Assembly (NCBI RefSeq): GCF_036010325.1
Contig: NZ_CP108549.1
Span: forward strand, 8,990,001 to 9,054,000
DNA: 64,000 bases
Direction of reading: 5' to 3'
Source: Streptomyces sp. NBC_01210
Lineage (GTDB): Bacteria; Actinomycetota; Actinomycetes; Streptomycetales; Streptomycetaceae
Within the stretch, counting starts at the first letter, position 1. Every line of letters starts with the position of its first letter. The notes under the pieces were generated by a model. It was not told the origin of the DNA. It saw only the letters and a list, made by a program, of their open reading frames with translations, and did no database searches. Shown piece after piece: positions 52,970 to 61,216 of this stretch. The translations under genes and the position numbers were made by a program.

Positions 52970-55506
52970 AGGACAGCACCACCCTGGAACTCACTGAAGG
53001 CCAGCAGCTCGCCCTCGACCAGCTCCACCGGATCGTCCAGGCCTCCCAAGGATCGATGGCGGCCACGCACGTGACCGCCGCCACCGGCCGGTCCGGGTAC
53101 GTCGAGGCCCGCATCAGCGTCGGCTGCGCCAACCTGTCGCGTACCCAGGGCGGTCTGCGGCTGCGCAGTGTCGAGGCGGTCACCTTGCTGATCCCCCCGA
53201 ACTTTCCCTTCGCCGCCCCCAGCGTGCGGACTCGGCACACCCGCTTCGCCGGTGCCCCGCACGTCAACTGGGGCCGCCACCTGTGCCTGTACCGCTCGAC
53301 GGCGACCGAGTGGGATCCGGCCGACGGCATGTACGGGTTCATCAACCGCCTCCTGGACTGGTTCGAGGCGGGCGCCGCGGGAGAACTGGACCGGCCCGGC
53401 GAACCCCTGCACCCCCCGAACGCCCTGACCGACCACACGGCGGGACTCCTCGTGATCCGCCGCGACGCGCCCGTCGCACTGCCGGACGGGCCGTGGCTGG
53501 GCGCCGCCGTGCTGCACCAGGTCGACGACACGAGAAGCGACGTGGTGGGCTGGCTTGCCGTCGAGGACCCCTGGCCCGCCACCCTGGAGCAGCTGCGGCA
53601 GACCGCCGCGCTCCCGGCCGGGGCCCGCGCGTTCCTCGCCCCCGCCGTCGTCACCACGAAGCACCTGACGTTCGAATACCCGCTCACCGCGCGGGACCTG
53701 GTCGATGCCCTGGCCCGCGACCACATCACGCCACGCCTGCTACTGGGGCTGACGGGATTCGTCGCGGACCACAACCGCACCCTGCTCCACCCCGACGGCG
53801 ACGCGCCGGACGAGGACGACGAGGACACCCCGGCCGCGCCGGTACACCTGCTGCTGGGCACCCCCTCCCGGGGGATCGCCGGCGACGGCCCACGCCAGAC
53901 ACACCTGGTGGCCTGGCACCTGCCCGACTTCGCCGACCGGATCGGGCGCCTGGCCGCCGACACCGCCTTCAGCGGCCGCCCGTACCTGGCCGAACTCGGC
54001 GACGAGGTCATCCAGTTCGGCACCGAGTGGCTCGACCGTCTGCCCACCCGGTGGATGCGCATCTACGAGGCCCGCCCCGAAGTCACCGTCCGCCGCGACC
54101 ACGCCACCCCTGCAGCCTGGCTGCGGGGCAAGCGCATCCTCGTCCTGGGCGCGGGCGCCCTGGGAGCCCCCGTCGCCGACATGTGCGCACGCGCCGGCGC
54201 CTCGCACATCACCGTCGCCGACCAGGCGCTCGTCCACCCGGGCATCCTGGCCCGCCAGCCCTACGCGGACGCCGACATCGGCCGCTCCAAGGCGAGAGTC
54301 CTGGCCGACCGCCTCAACCGGATCGACCCCCACCACACCCATGTCGAAGCACTCGTCGGCGACATCACCAACCGGCTGTCCGAACTCGACCTGCACACCT
54401 TCGACCTGATCTGGGACTGTACCGCCAACCGCATCGTCCGTGCCCACCTCGAACGCGCCCGCCGCACCGATGCCATCCCCTGGCCCCACCTGGCCACGCT
54501 GATGATCGGCCACCACGCCACCCGCGGCATCGCCGCCCTCTCGTCCTACGGTGCCACCGGCGGCGGAGCCGACGTCCTGCGCCGCACCGCGCTGGCCGCG
54601 CACACCGACATCACGCACACCTTCGACGACCTGATCGAGGACTTCTTCCCCACCCAGCCCCGTACGGAGCTCTTCCAGCCCGAACCCGGCTGCTCGGACG
54701 CCACCTTCACCGGCTCGGCCGCCGACGTAACCGCACTGGCCGGACAACTGGTGACCGGCATCCTCCACGCCCTGGCCCACCCCGCCGACCGGCCTACCAT
54801 GGCAACGCTCATCGTACGCATGCCCGCTGGACCCACCGACGCCCAGCCTGCCGGGCCGCGCTGGCTGACATGGCCCAACGACACCCTCGTCACGGACAAG
54901 GCCACCGGCTATGACGTACGCATCACCCCCGCCGCACTCGCTGAGATGCGCGCGGAAGCCCGCCGGGGCGCCCGTGTGAGGGGCCCGCGCGTGGAAACCG
55001 GCGGGACCCTGCTCGGCATCGTCGACGACGCCACCGGCGTGATCTTCGTCGACGAGGCCACCGGCCCGCCCCCTGACTCCCTGCTGACTGAGACCTACTT
55101 CCGGCACGGCCTGGACGGTGTCGGCGCTCACCTCGCCGCCCGCCGGGAGGCGACCGGCAACAGCAGCCGCTTCCTGGGCATGTGGCACACCCACCCGCAC
55201 ACCGCCGCGCAGCCCAGTGCCACCGACCGCGCCGCCATGACCAGCCTCACCCTGCCACTGGACGACGCCCCCGCCCGCGCCCTCGTCCTCATCGCCGGAG
55301 GACCGGAGCCCGTCTGGCACAAGTGGCTCGCCACCGGTGACGGCCCCGACCTCTACGCCCACCTCGCCACCCGCACCGCCTCCGCCGCGACCGAGCCGCT
55401 CTCGCCGCAACCACCCGTCCACCTCGGCCCTGTGACGTGGTGGCCCGGCGGCTACGCCACCCGCCCCCACGGCCCCGTTCCCTTCCCACGCAAGGCTCGC
55501 CCATGA
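52966..55506 (+). CDS. E2-E1-JAB tri-fusion (prokaryotic ubiquitin-like conjugation and deconjugation enzyme)
   Basis: The 846-residue protein starts at GTG 52966. Residues ~1-145 are an E2-like fold with active-site Cys107 in HVNWGRHLCLYRSTATEWDP. Residues ~150-380 are a linker domain with an acidic patch (DEDDEDTP). Residues ~385-610 are a ThiF/E1 Rossmann domain: RILVLGAGALGAPVADMCAR, DQALVHPGILARQPYADADI with GRSKA, and a probable catalytic Cys576 in EPGCSDATFTGSAADVTAL. Residues ~650-800 are a JAB/JAMM peptidase: E677 in RVETGGTLLGI and the zinc motif GMWHTHPH(x5)SATD (H741, H743, D754). All three active sites look intact. CBASS Cap2/Cap3 and Bil systems use the same chemistry on separate proteins. 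No ubiquitin-like substrate gene is visible. Confidence 0.88.
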   Translation: MKDSTTLELTEGQQLALDQLHRIVQASQGSMAATHVTAATGRSGYVEARISVGCANLSRTQGGLRLRSVEAVTLLIPPNFPFAAPSVRTRHTRFAGAPHVNWGRHLCLYRSTATEWDPADGMYGFINRLLDWFEAGAAGELDRPGEPLHPPNALTDHTAGLLVIRRDAPVALPDGPWLGAAVLHQVDDTRSDVVGWLAVEDPWPATLEQLRQTAALPAGARAFLAPAVVTTKHLTFEYPLTARDLVDALARDHITPRLLLGLTGFVADHNRTLLHPDGDAPDEDDEDTPAAPVHLLLGTPSRGIAGDGPRQTHLVAWHLPDFADRIGRLAADTAFSGRPYLAELGDEVIQFGTEWLDRLPTRWMRIYEARPEVTVRRDHATPAAWLRGKRILVLGAGALGAPVADMCARAGASHITVADQALVHPGILARQPYADADIGRSKARVLADRLNRIDPHHTHVEALVGDITNRLSELDLHTFDLIWDCTANRIVRAHLERARRTDAIPWPHLATLMIGHHATRGIAALSSYGATGGGADVLRRTALAAHTDITHTFDDLIEDFFPTQPRTELFQPEPGCSDATFTGSAADVTALAGQLVTGILHALAHPADRPTMATLIVRMPAGPTDAQPAGPRWLTWPNDTLVTDKATGYDVRITPAALAEMRAEARRGARVRGPRVETGGTLLGIVDDATGVIFVDEATGPPPDSLLTETYFRHGLDGVGAHLAARREATGNSSRFLGMWHTHPHTAAQPSATDRAAMTSLTLPLDDAPARALVLIAGGPEPVWHKWLATGDGPDLYAHLATRTASAATEPLSPQPPVHLGPVTWWPGGYATRPHGPVPFPRKARP

Positions 55507-56603
55507 CCCGCACCATCGGCCTCGCCCTGTCCGGCGGCGGCTCCCGCGCCGCCGCCTTCCACCTCGGCTGCCTGCGCGCCCTTAACGACCGCGATCTCCT
55601 CGACCGCATCCGCGTCGTCTCCGGCATCTCCGGCGGCTCCCTCCTCGCCGCCCTGTGGGCCTACGGCCCGCCAGACTTCGCCGACTTCGACGCTCGTACC
55701 ACCGACCTGCTGCGTTCAGGCCTCCAACTGGAAATCGCACGACAGGCGTTCAAGCCCTCCGCAGCCGTGCGCAACCTCACCGCGGCCGCCCGCGCAGGCA
55801 CCCGCGGACTGTTCCCCCGCCACAGCGGCGTCAGCGTCGCCCGCCCCGCCAACCGCACCGACGCCCTGGCCGCCGTCCTCACCCACAAGGCGTTCGGCAC
55901 CCAGACCATGGCCGACGTCACCCACACCGGCCTCGACGTCGTCCTCACCGCCACCGACCTGGCCACCACCAACGCCGTCCGCTTCGGCAGCACCCGTAGC
56001 GGCTGCTCCCGCTACGGCACCATCACCGAACCCATCCACGTCGCCACCGCCGTCGCCGCGTCTGCCGCCTACCCCGCGCTCCTGCCGGCCCTGGAACGCA
56101 CCTTCACCTTCCAGCACCGCGACGGACACCAGCAGCAGCACACCGTGCTGCTCACCGACGGCGGTGTCTACGACAACCTCGGCCTGTCCGTCCTCGAGCC
56201 CGGACGCTCACCGGACCACACCCAGCACGTCTACGACGTACCTTTCATCATCGCCTGCGACGCCGGCCTGGGCGAACTCGCCCTGAAGGCACCGCACTTC
56301 ATGCCCGGACGCCTCAGCCGCTCCTTCGCCACCGTCCACCGCAAGTCACAGGACTCCGCCCGCTCCCGCCTGCACGAGTGGGCGGTGAGCGGACGCATCG
56401 ACTGCTTCGCCCTCGCATACCTCGGCATGAAGGACGAACGCCTGCCCGCACCGCCCGCCGACCTCGTCCCGCGCAGCGCGGTCGCCGGCTACCCGACCAA
56501 CTTCGCCGCCATGGCCCACAGCGACTTCGAGGCCATCACCATCCGGGGCGAACAGCTCATGCGCACCGTCCTGCCGATGTATCTGCGCCGGGCACACCGC
56601 TGA
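55503..56603 (+). CDS. patatin-like phospholipase, probable effector
   Basis: The 366-residue protein's ATG overlaps the preceding stop (ATGA). The patatin oxyanion loop is IGLALSGGGSRAAAFHLGCL, the nucleophile Ser43 lies in VVSGISGGSLLAAL (GxSxG), and the catalytic Asp219 is in VLLTDGGVYDNLGLSVL (DGG/A). No signal peptide is present, so it acts in the cytoplasm, presumably on the inner membrane leaflet. In CBASS, patatin effectors (CapV) kill infected cells by degrading membrane lipid. Here the same enzyme type is coupled by overlapping genes to an E2-E1-JAB fusion, so regulation by protein conjugation is a reasonable inference. Confidence 0.87.
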   Translation: MTRTIGLALSGGGSRAAAFHLGCLRALNDRDLLDRIRVVSGISGGSLLAALWAYGPPDFADFDARTTDLLRSGLQLEIARQAFKPSAAVRNLTAAARAGTRGLFPRHSGVSVARPANRTDALAAVLTHKAFGTQTMADVTHTGLDVVLTATDLATTNAVRFGSTRSGCSRYGTITEPIHVATAVAASAAYPALLPALERTFTFQHRDGHQQQHTVLLTDGGVYDNLGLSVLEPGRSPDHTQHVYDVPFIIACDAGLGELALKAPHFMPGRLSRSFATVHRKSQDSARSRLHEWAVSGRIDCFALAYLGMKDERLPAPPADLVPRSAVAGYPTNFAAMAHSDFEAITIRGEQLMRTVLPMYLRRAHR

Positions 56604-56695
56604 GACAGCAGCGGAGCAAGCGCTGAGGAGGTGCCCCTCCGGCACGCGCAGCGGCAGGATGGCCGGGGCCAGGTATACGGGCCACCGTGCCGCCT

Positions 56696-57742
56696 TTACC
56701 CACCGGCCTCTTGGGTGACGCCTTCGCTGGGCGGAGAGTGCGCGGGCAGCTCCCACCGGACCTCGTCGCTGTCGTGATGGTGGTGCCAGGTGGTCACGAG
56801 GCGGGCACGGACCAGCTGGTCGAGGAGGTCCTCCAGCTGCTGGGGCGGCTGCCCGCATTGGCGGGTGAGGGCCTCGAGTTCGCCCCCGCCCGCCTCAGCA
56901 GTGCTGTGGGCGGCCAGGGCGAGTGCGGTCAGCCGCAGGGCGGAGGGCAGAGCGGGCGAGACGGCCAGCGGGGCGGGGTGCAGGGCCCATTGGGCGGCGC
57001 GGATGCGCGCGGTGCGTCCGGGTGCCTGGTGGAGGACGGCGGCGTCCAGCAGCTGAGCCTGGATGGGGGAGCATCTGCGTCTGGGGCGGTGCAGCCAGCC
57101 GGGGTGCTCCAGTTCGAGCCACAGCTCCGCGCGACCGTGCAGCCGCATGCCGCGCAGGAACCCGTGGGGCAGGCGGATCTGCCCGTGGTGGTCTGCGCGC
57201 AGCGCGCACTGCAGGGCGAGCAGCCGGGCGGCGGGGGAGGAGAAGCGGGGCAGTGCTGTGGCGAGGTAGGTGAGCATTTCGCGTACGCGCTGCTGTTCTG
57301 CCGGGCCGAACGGAGGCGTGGTGCGCGCAGAGCGCGACGTGCTGGGCGTCGGCCGGACGGGGCCGGTGGCGAGCAGGGTGGGCGGTACGACGGCGGTGTG
57401 GCTCATTGCTGCCGCGCAGGCGGCGCAGGCATCGGCCAGCCGCCACGTGCGGCCGCTGCGGTCGCAGGTCAGGGCGAGCAGGACGGGTCCCGCGCAGCCG
57501 CGGTGGCGGGGGTGCCAGTGGCAGCCTCTCGTCCGGCACTGGCAGGTGCGCAGGTGTCCGGGCAGCGTGTCGGCGCGGGCGTGGCGGGCCAGATGGGTGA
57601 GGGCGGCCGAGCGGGCGGAGGCGGCAGGCAGGACGGGGCTGTGTGCGCAGCGGGGGCAGGTCAGGGCCGGTCCGCCCGTCTGCGGGCGCAGGCGCACTGT
57701 CCAGATGCGCTGCACTGTGGCGTGTGTGCTGGCAAGCCGCAT
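56696..57742 (-). CDS. hypothetical zinc-finger and winged-helix-like protein
   Basis: The 348-residue protein starts at ATG 57742 with GGAGGG eight bases upstream. The N-terminal part has cysteine/histidine clusters (ALTCPRCAHSPVL; LRTCQCRTRGCHWHPRHRGC; DACAACAAAM) likely to bind zinc. The middle is helical and Arg-rich. The C-terminus has a winged-helix-like block (LEALTRQCGQPPQQLEDLLD; QLVRARLVTTW). It is convergent with the phospholipase gene and divergent from the XRE gene, with repeated palindromes between. I considered a TniQ role for the Tn7-like module, but the hallmark TniQ motifs are not evident. Confidence 0.6.
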   Translation of the reverse strand: MRLASTHATVQRIWTVRLRPQTGGPALTCPRCAHSPVLPAASARSAALTHLARHARADTLPGHLRTCQCRTRGCHWHPRHRGCAGPVLLALTCDRSGRTWRLADACAACAAAMSHTAVVPPTLLATGPVRPTPSTSRSARTTPPFGPAEQQRVREMLTYLATALPRFSSPAARLLALQCALRADHHGQIRLPHGFLRGMRLHGRAELWLELEHPGWLHRPRRRCSPIQAQLLDAAVLHQAPGRTARIRAAQWALHPAPLAVSPALPSALRLTALALAAHSTAEAGGGELEALTRQCGQPPQQLEDLLDQLVRARLVTTWHHHHDSDEVRWELPAHSPPSEGVTQEAGG

Positions 57743-57824
57743 CGGCTCGTTGTCCCTCCGGTTTGGTCCGCGTCGGCCTCGTGCGGTGGTCTCCCGGTAC
57801 GCACGCGGGAGCCGCCGCCACCGT

Positions 57825-57896
57825 AGTGCAGATCTCTGCACTCGCGCAGCGTGGGCTCGGCGCGCCTACCTGCACTGATAGTGCAGAAATCCGCAC
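57825..57896. promoter_or_regulatory. operator cluster of TGCACT palindromes in a divergent promoter region
   Basis: AGTGCAGATCTCTGCACT (57825-57842) is an 18-bp perfect palindrome. TGCACTGATAGTGCA (57871-57885) is a second inverted pair, and GTGCAGAAATCCGCAC (57881-57896) is a third, imperfect, overlapping site. They lie between the starts of the zinc-finger gene (57742) and the XRE gene (57932). The XRE protein is the natural candidate to bind them and control both genes. Confidence 0.65.
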
Positions 57897-57931
57897 TGAC
57901 AGGGCAGGTGTCTGCACCGTCGGATGGTGGG

Positions 57932-58195
57932 GTGACGATCTTGCCGCCCGACCCGGACCGCGACGCCCTGCGTGTGACGCTGGCGCGGCTGAGGAACGCG
58001 CGCGGGTGGACCTTTGATGAACTTGCCGGCCGCAGCGGCCTGGCCCGGCGCACGCTGATCGACCTCGAACACGGCCGAGCCGTCGGCACCGTCACCACCT
58101 GGCACGCCCTCGCGCACGCCTTCGATGTCCCCATCGAGCAGCTGCTCGGCCCGCTCTGCGACGACCACACCCCACCCGGGCCCAAGGGCGCCTGA
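57932..58195 (+). CDS. small XRE-family transcriptional regulator
   Basis: The 87-residue protein starts at GTG 57932. It is a compact Cro/C1-type helix-turn-helix: DALRVTLARLRNARGWTFDE, LAGRSGLARRTLIDLEHGRA, WHALAHAFDVPIEQLLG. Upstream in-frame sequence covers the operator cluster, so the longer reading is rejected. It probably autoregulates through the TGCACT palindromes and also controls the divergent zinc-finger gene. Confidence 0.78.
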   Translation: MTILPPDPDRDALRVTLARLRNARGWTFDELAGRSGLARRTLIDLEHGRAVGTVTTWHALAHAFDVPIEQLLGPLCDDHTPPGPKGA

Positions 58196-58364
58196 CTTCG
58201 GTCGCGTCAGGCTTGGCGCGCCGCGCAGATCACCCGAACTGGCGAGTATGCATAGAACGCATACTCGCCGAACCGTGTCGCTGTTCGATAGCGCTGGGCT
58301 GCCCGGGGGACTGCCCGCCCGCCAGCCCCGCCCTCGGGGCGTGTCGCCTGGCACGGTCCTCGCC

Positions 58365-59216
58365 ATGCGCTCCAACTCCGCCTCCGGCTGCCACTGGGAC
58401 GGCAGCCCCCGCACCGCCCCGGCGCGCCGTCCGCTGCGGGTGGCCGCCACCAGCCCCAGCCGCCTGCTGCGCGCCGGTCAGAGCGGCCGCTGCCGCCACT
58501 GCGGCAACCGCATCGACCTCTACCCGCGTGCCGACGGGCGGCCCATCGCCTTGCATCCCGCCGAACTGGCCACCGCCCACGTCCCTGCCCCCTGCCACTG
58601 GCACCTGAGCTCCGGCATTGCCCACCCGCACAGCGACGGCAGCGCATGGTGCCGCATTCCGCACGCCGTGCTCTGCCCGCAGCGCACGCCCATCTGCCGG
58701 ATCAGCCCACCCCTCAAGTCGGTACGCCGCCAACTCGCCGTACGAACCCGTCGCCTGATCGACACCGGTGTCTTCACCACTCCCACGGCTGCCCCCACCA
58801 GTGCAGCGCCTGACGGCCCCGACCGCCCGGTCGTGCGGATGCTGCTGGGCCACTACCTCGCCGACGGCCCCCTGGAGGCCATCCGCTGCGTAGCCCAGAC
58901 GAGCCACCGACACCGCTGCCTCCGTCCCGTCCTGGCCCCGGACGCCCCGCCCGGATCGTGGAGGCTGCTGCCTATCGGCCGCCGACTCGGCCAACTCGCC
59001 CTGCCCGAGCAGACGGCGGCCGTCTACGACCTCAGCCAGTTGCCCCCTGCCGAACAACGTCGCTGGCGTGTCCAGCGCTGTCCTGCGCACGCCACCACCC
59101 GCGGCGCCGCCGACCTGGCCCTGGCCGGATGGCAGGTCTTCGATCCCCTCCTGCACGCCAAGCACCTGCGTACCGGCCTGCCATACCCGCCGGTACACGG
59201 CAGTGGAGAGAGTTGA
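58365..59216 (+). CDS. DUF6083-like zinc-ribbon protein
   Basis: The 283-residue protein starts at ATG 58365 (GTG 58341 is an in-frame alternative). The core reads GQSGRCRHCGNRIDLYPRAD, GRPIALHPAELATAHVPAPC, HWHLSSGIAHPHSDGSAWCR, IPHAVLCP. Its Cys/His positions suggest a zinc ribbon with a histidine-rich second site, matching Streptomyces DUF6083 proteins. The C-terminal half has further Cys/His sites (HRHRCLRPVL; RCPAHATTRGAA). It begins a run with 59219 and the UvrD gene, spaced by two bases and a four-base overlap. Biochemical role unknown. Confidence 0.65.
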   Translation: MRSNSASGCHWDGSPRTAPARRPLRVAATSPSRLLRAGQSGRCRHCGNRIDLYPRADGRPIALHPAELATAHVPAPCHWHLSSGIAHPHSDGSAWCRIPHAVLCPQRTPICRISPPLKSVRRQLAVRTRRLIDTGVFTTPTAAPTSAAPDGPDRPVVRMLLGHYLADGPLEAIRCVAQTSHRHRCLRPVLAPDAPPGSWRLLPIGRRLGQLALPEQTAAVYDLSQLPPAEQRRWRVQRCPAHATTRGAADLALAGWQVFDPLLHAKHLRTGLPYPPVHGSGES

Positions 59217-59218
59217 CG

Positions 59219-59695
59219 ATGCCGCACCACGCCCTGGAAATCCTCCTGACCCGCCCCCTGGCCCCGGCTGAGCTCCGTGACGCCGCCCGCGTGCTGCCGC
59301 TCGCGACCAACCACGACACCACCCGCCTCATGACCCTCGTACGCGCCAAAACCCCCGGCCGCGCCGCACACCGGCTGCGCCAGCGCCTCGCCCCTCGACT
59401 CCCCGTGGACGTGATCACCACCCACTACCCGGACGCCGACGGGCAGGTCCTGCTCAACCTCGCCTTTCCGCCCGCCGTCCACGCCACGATCCGCCAGGCC
59501 GCCCATGAAACGCGGCAGAGCCCGGAACTCTTCGTGAAACTGGCCCTGCACCGCGCACTGGCCCAGCACGCCAGCGACGAGGCCGACCGGCTCGACCGGG
59601 CCGTGCAGCAACTGCTCGCCGGCACCACGGCCGCACACCTCCTGGCAGCCGTCGGCCACGCCCTGACCCGCACCCCCGGAGCAGCCCCCGCATGA
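59219..59695 (+). CDS. hypothetical protein co-encoded with UvrD copy 2
   Basis: The 158-residue protein's ATG 59219 follows a GTGGAGAGAG ribosome site and lies two bases after the DUF6083 stop. It is helical, with a segment resembling a ribbon-helix-helix or antitoxin fold (VLLNLAFPPAVHATIRQAAH, ETRQSPELFVKLALHRALAQ). Its stop overlaps the helicase start (ATGA), which indicates a common task. No family was recognised. Confidence 0.6.
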   Translation: MPHHALEILLTRPLAPAELRDAARVLPLATNHDTTRLMTLVRAKTPGRAAHRLRQRLAPRLPVDVITTHYPDADGQVLLNLAFPPAVHATIRQAAHETRQSPELFVKLALHRALAQHASDEADRLDRAVQQLLAGTTAAHLLAAVGHALTRTPGAAPA

Positions 59696-61158
59696 ACCCG
59701 ACCGACGAACAGACGGCCGCGGCCGACGCCTTCCACGCCGGCCAGCACCTCGCCCTGCAGGCCGGCGCGGGTACCGGCAAGACCACCACCCTGGCCCTGC
59801 TCGCCCGCACCACCAAACGCCGCGGCCGCTACCTCGCCTACAACCGGGCCATCGCCCAGGACGCACGCACCCGCTTCCCCGACACCGTGCAGTGCAAGAC
59901 CGCCCATGCCCTGGCCTACGCGGCCGTCGGCCACCGCTACACCTGTCGCCTGAACGCACCCCGCCGCCCGGCCTGGCAGACCGGGCAGGCCCTCGGCATC
60001 ACCAAGCCGGTCCGCATCGGCGAACGCGACCTCTCACAAAAGACTCTCTCCAACGCCACGCTGCGCACCGTGGCCGGCTTCTGCCACACCGCTGATGAGA
60101 CGATCACCCGCCATCACGTCCCCCGCCTGCGCGGTCTGGAGGACAAGGACCTGCACACCCAACTCGCTGCCCACATCGTGCCGTTCGCCGAGAAGGCATG
60201 GGCCGACCTGCAGCACCCCGACGACGGGGCCGTGCGCTTCGACCACGACCACTACCTGAAGATCTGGGCCCTCAGCCAGCCGAAGATCAACACAGACTTC
60301 TTGCTACTGGACGAGGCCCAGGACACCAACCCCGTCGTCGAGCAGATCTTCCTCGACCAGCGCGGCCACGCCCAACTGGTCATGGTCGGCGACTCCGCCC
60401 AGGCCATCTACCAATGGCGCGGCGCCAAAGACATCATGACCGGCTTCGACGGCACCCAGCTCGCCCTGTCGCAGTCCTTCCGCTTCGGCCCCCACCTGGC
60501 CCAGGAGGCCAACCGCTGGCTGGCCATCGCGCAGGCACCGATCCGCCTGACCGGCACCCCCGAGGTGCCCACCGAACTCGGGCACCTCGTCCGGCCCGAC
60601 GCCGTGCTGTGCCGCACCAACGTCGGCGCCATGGCCCACGTCATGGACCTGCTGGCCGCCGGACACCGGGTGGGGCTGGCCGGGGGAGGGGACAGCCTGC
60701 GCGCCCTGGCCCTGGCCGCCCGCGACCTCAAGGAGGGCCGCCGCACCTCCCACCCCGAACTGGTGCTGTTCCCCTCCTGGGGCGAACTGCAGGACTACGC
60801 CGCCCACGACCCGGCCGGACGCGACCTGCAGCCGCTGGTCGATCTCGTCGACACCCACGGCACCGACGCCATCCTGGCCGCCCTCGCTCACCTCACGCCG
60901 GAGCAACAGGCCGAGGTGACCGTGTCGACGGCCCACAAGGCCAAAGGCCGTGAATGGCCCTGCGTGAAGATCGCCGACGACTTCACCCCTCCGAAGGACA
61001 CCGATGAGCACGACGACACCGGCCGCCCTGTACCCGGACCGATCAGCGACAGCGAAGCACGTCTCGCCTATGTCGCCGTCACCCGCACCCGCCGCTGCCT
61101 CGACCTCGGCGGCCTCTCCTGGATCCACGAGCACCCCGACGGCACCCCGCCAAGCTAG
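59692..61158 (+). CDS. UvrD-family helicase (copy 2 of a paralogous pair)
   Basis: The 488-residue protein has the same motif set as the 40860-42383 protein, nearly residue for residue: LQAGAGTGKTTTLALLARTT, DFLLLDEAQDTNPVVEQIF, MVGDSAQAIYQWRGAKDIM, LSQSFRFGPHLAQEANRWL, VSTAHKAKGREWPCVKI and LAYVAVTRTRRCLDLGGL. All ATPase and coupling residues are intact. Compared with copy 1 it has a shorter C-terminus and comes with a DUF6083 gene and a small partner gene. This suggests either a duplicated defence module or two modules with different accessory proteins. Confidence 0.85.
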   Translation: MNPTDEQTAAADAFHAGQHLALQAGAGTGKTTTLALLARTTKRRGRYLAYNRAIAQDARTRFPDTVQCKTAHALAYAAVGHRYTCRLNAPRRPAWQTGQALGITKPVRIGERDLSQKTLSNATLRTVAGFCHTADETITRHHVPRLRGLEDKDLHTQLAAHIVPFAEKAWADLQHPDDGAVRFDHDHYLKIWALSQPKINTDFLLLDEAQDTNPVVEQIFLDQRGHAQLVMVGDSAQAIYQWRGAKDIMTGFDGTQLALSQSFRFGPHLAQEANRWLAIAQAPIRLTGTPEVPTELGHLVRPDAVLCRTNVGAMAHVMDLLAAGHRVGLAGGGDSLRALALAARDLKEGRRTSHPELVLFPSWGELQDYAAHDPAGRDLQPLVDLVDTHGTDAILAALAHLTPEQQAEVTVSTAHKAKGREWPCVKIADDFTPPKDTDEHDDTGRPVPGPISDSEARLAYVAVTRTRRCLDLGGLSWIHEHPDGTPPS

Positions 61159-61216
61159 GATCCGTCCTCAGCAGGATCGGATCTCTGCGCGGCAGCCCTG
61201 CTCGGCTGTTTCTCCG

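Noticed and set aside
51665..56603. Calling the E2-E1-JAB/patatin operon a CBASS locus
   Set aside because: No protein in 47-58 kb shows the CD-NTase GS...DxD signature, and Cap2 and Cap3 would be separate genes in typical CBASS.
56696..57742. Zinc-finger protein as the TniQ/TnsD selector
   Set aside because: The typical TniQ N-terminal block and its zinc-finger spacing are not evident, and it is 10 kb from tnsABC.
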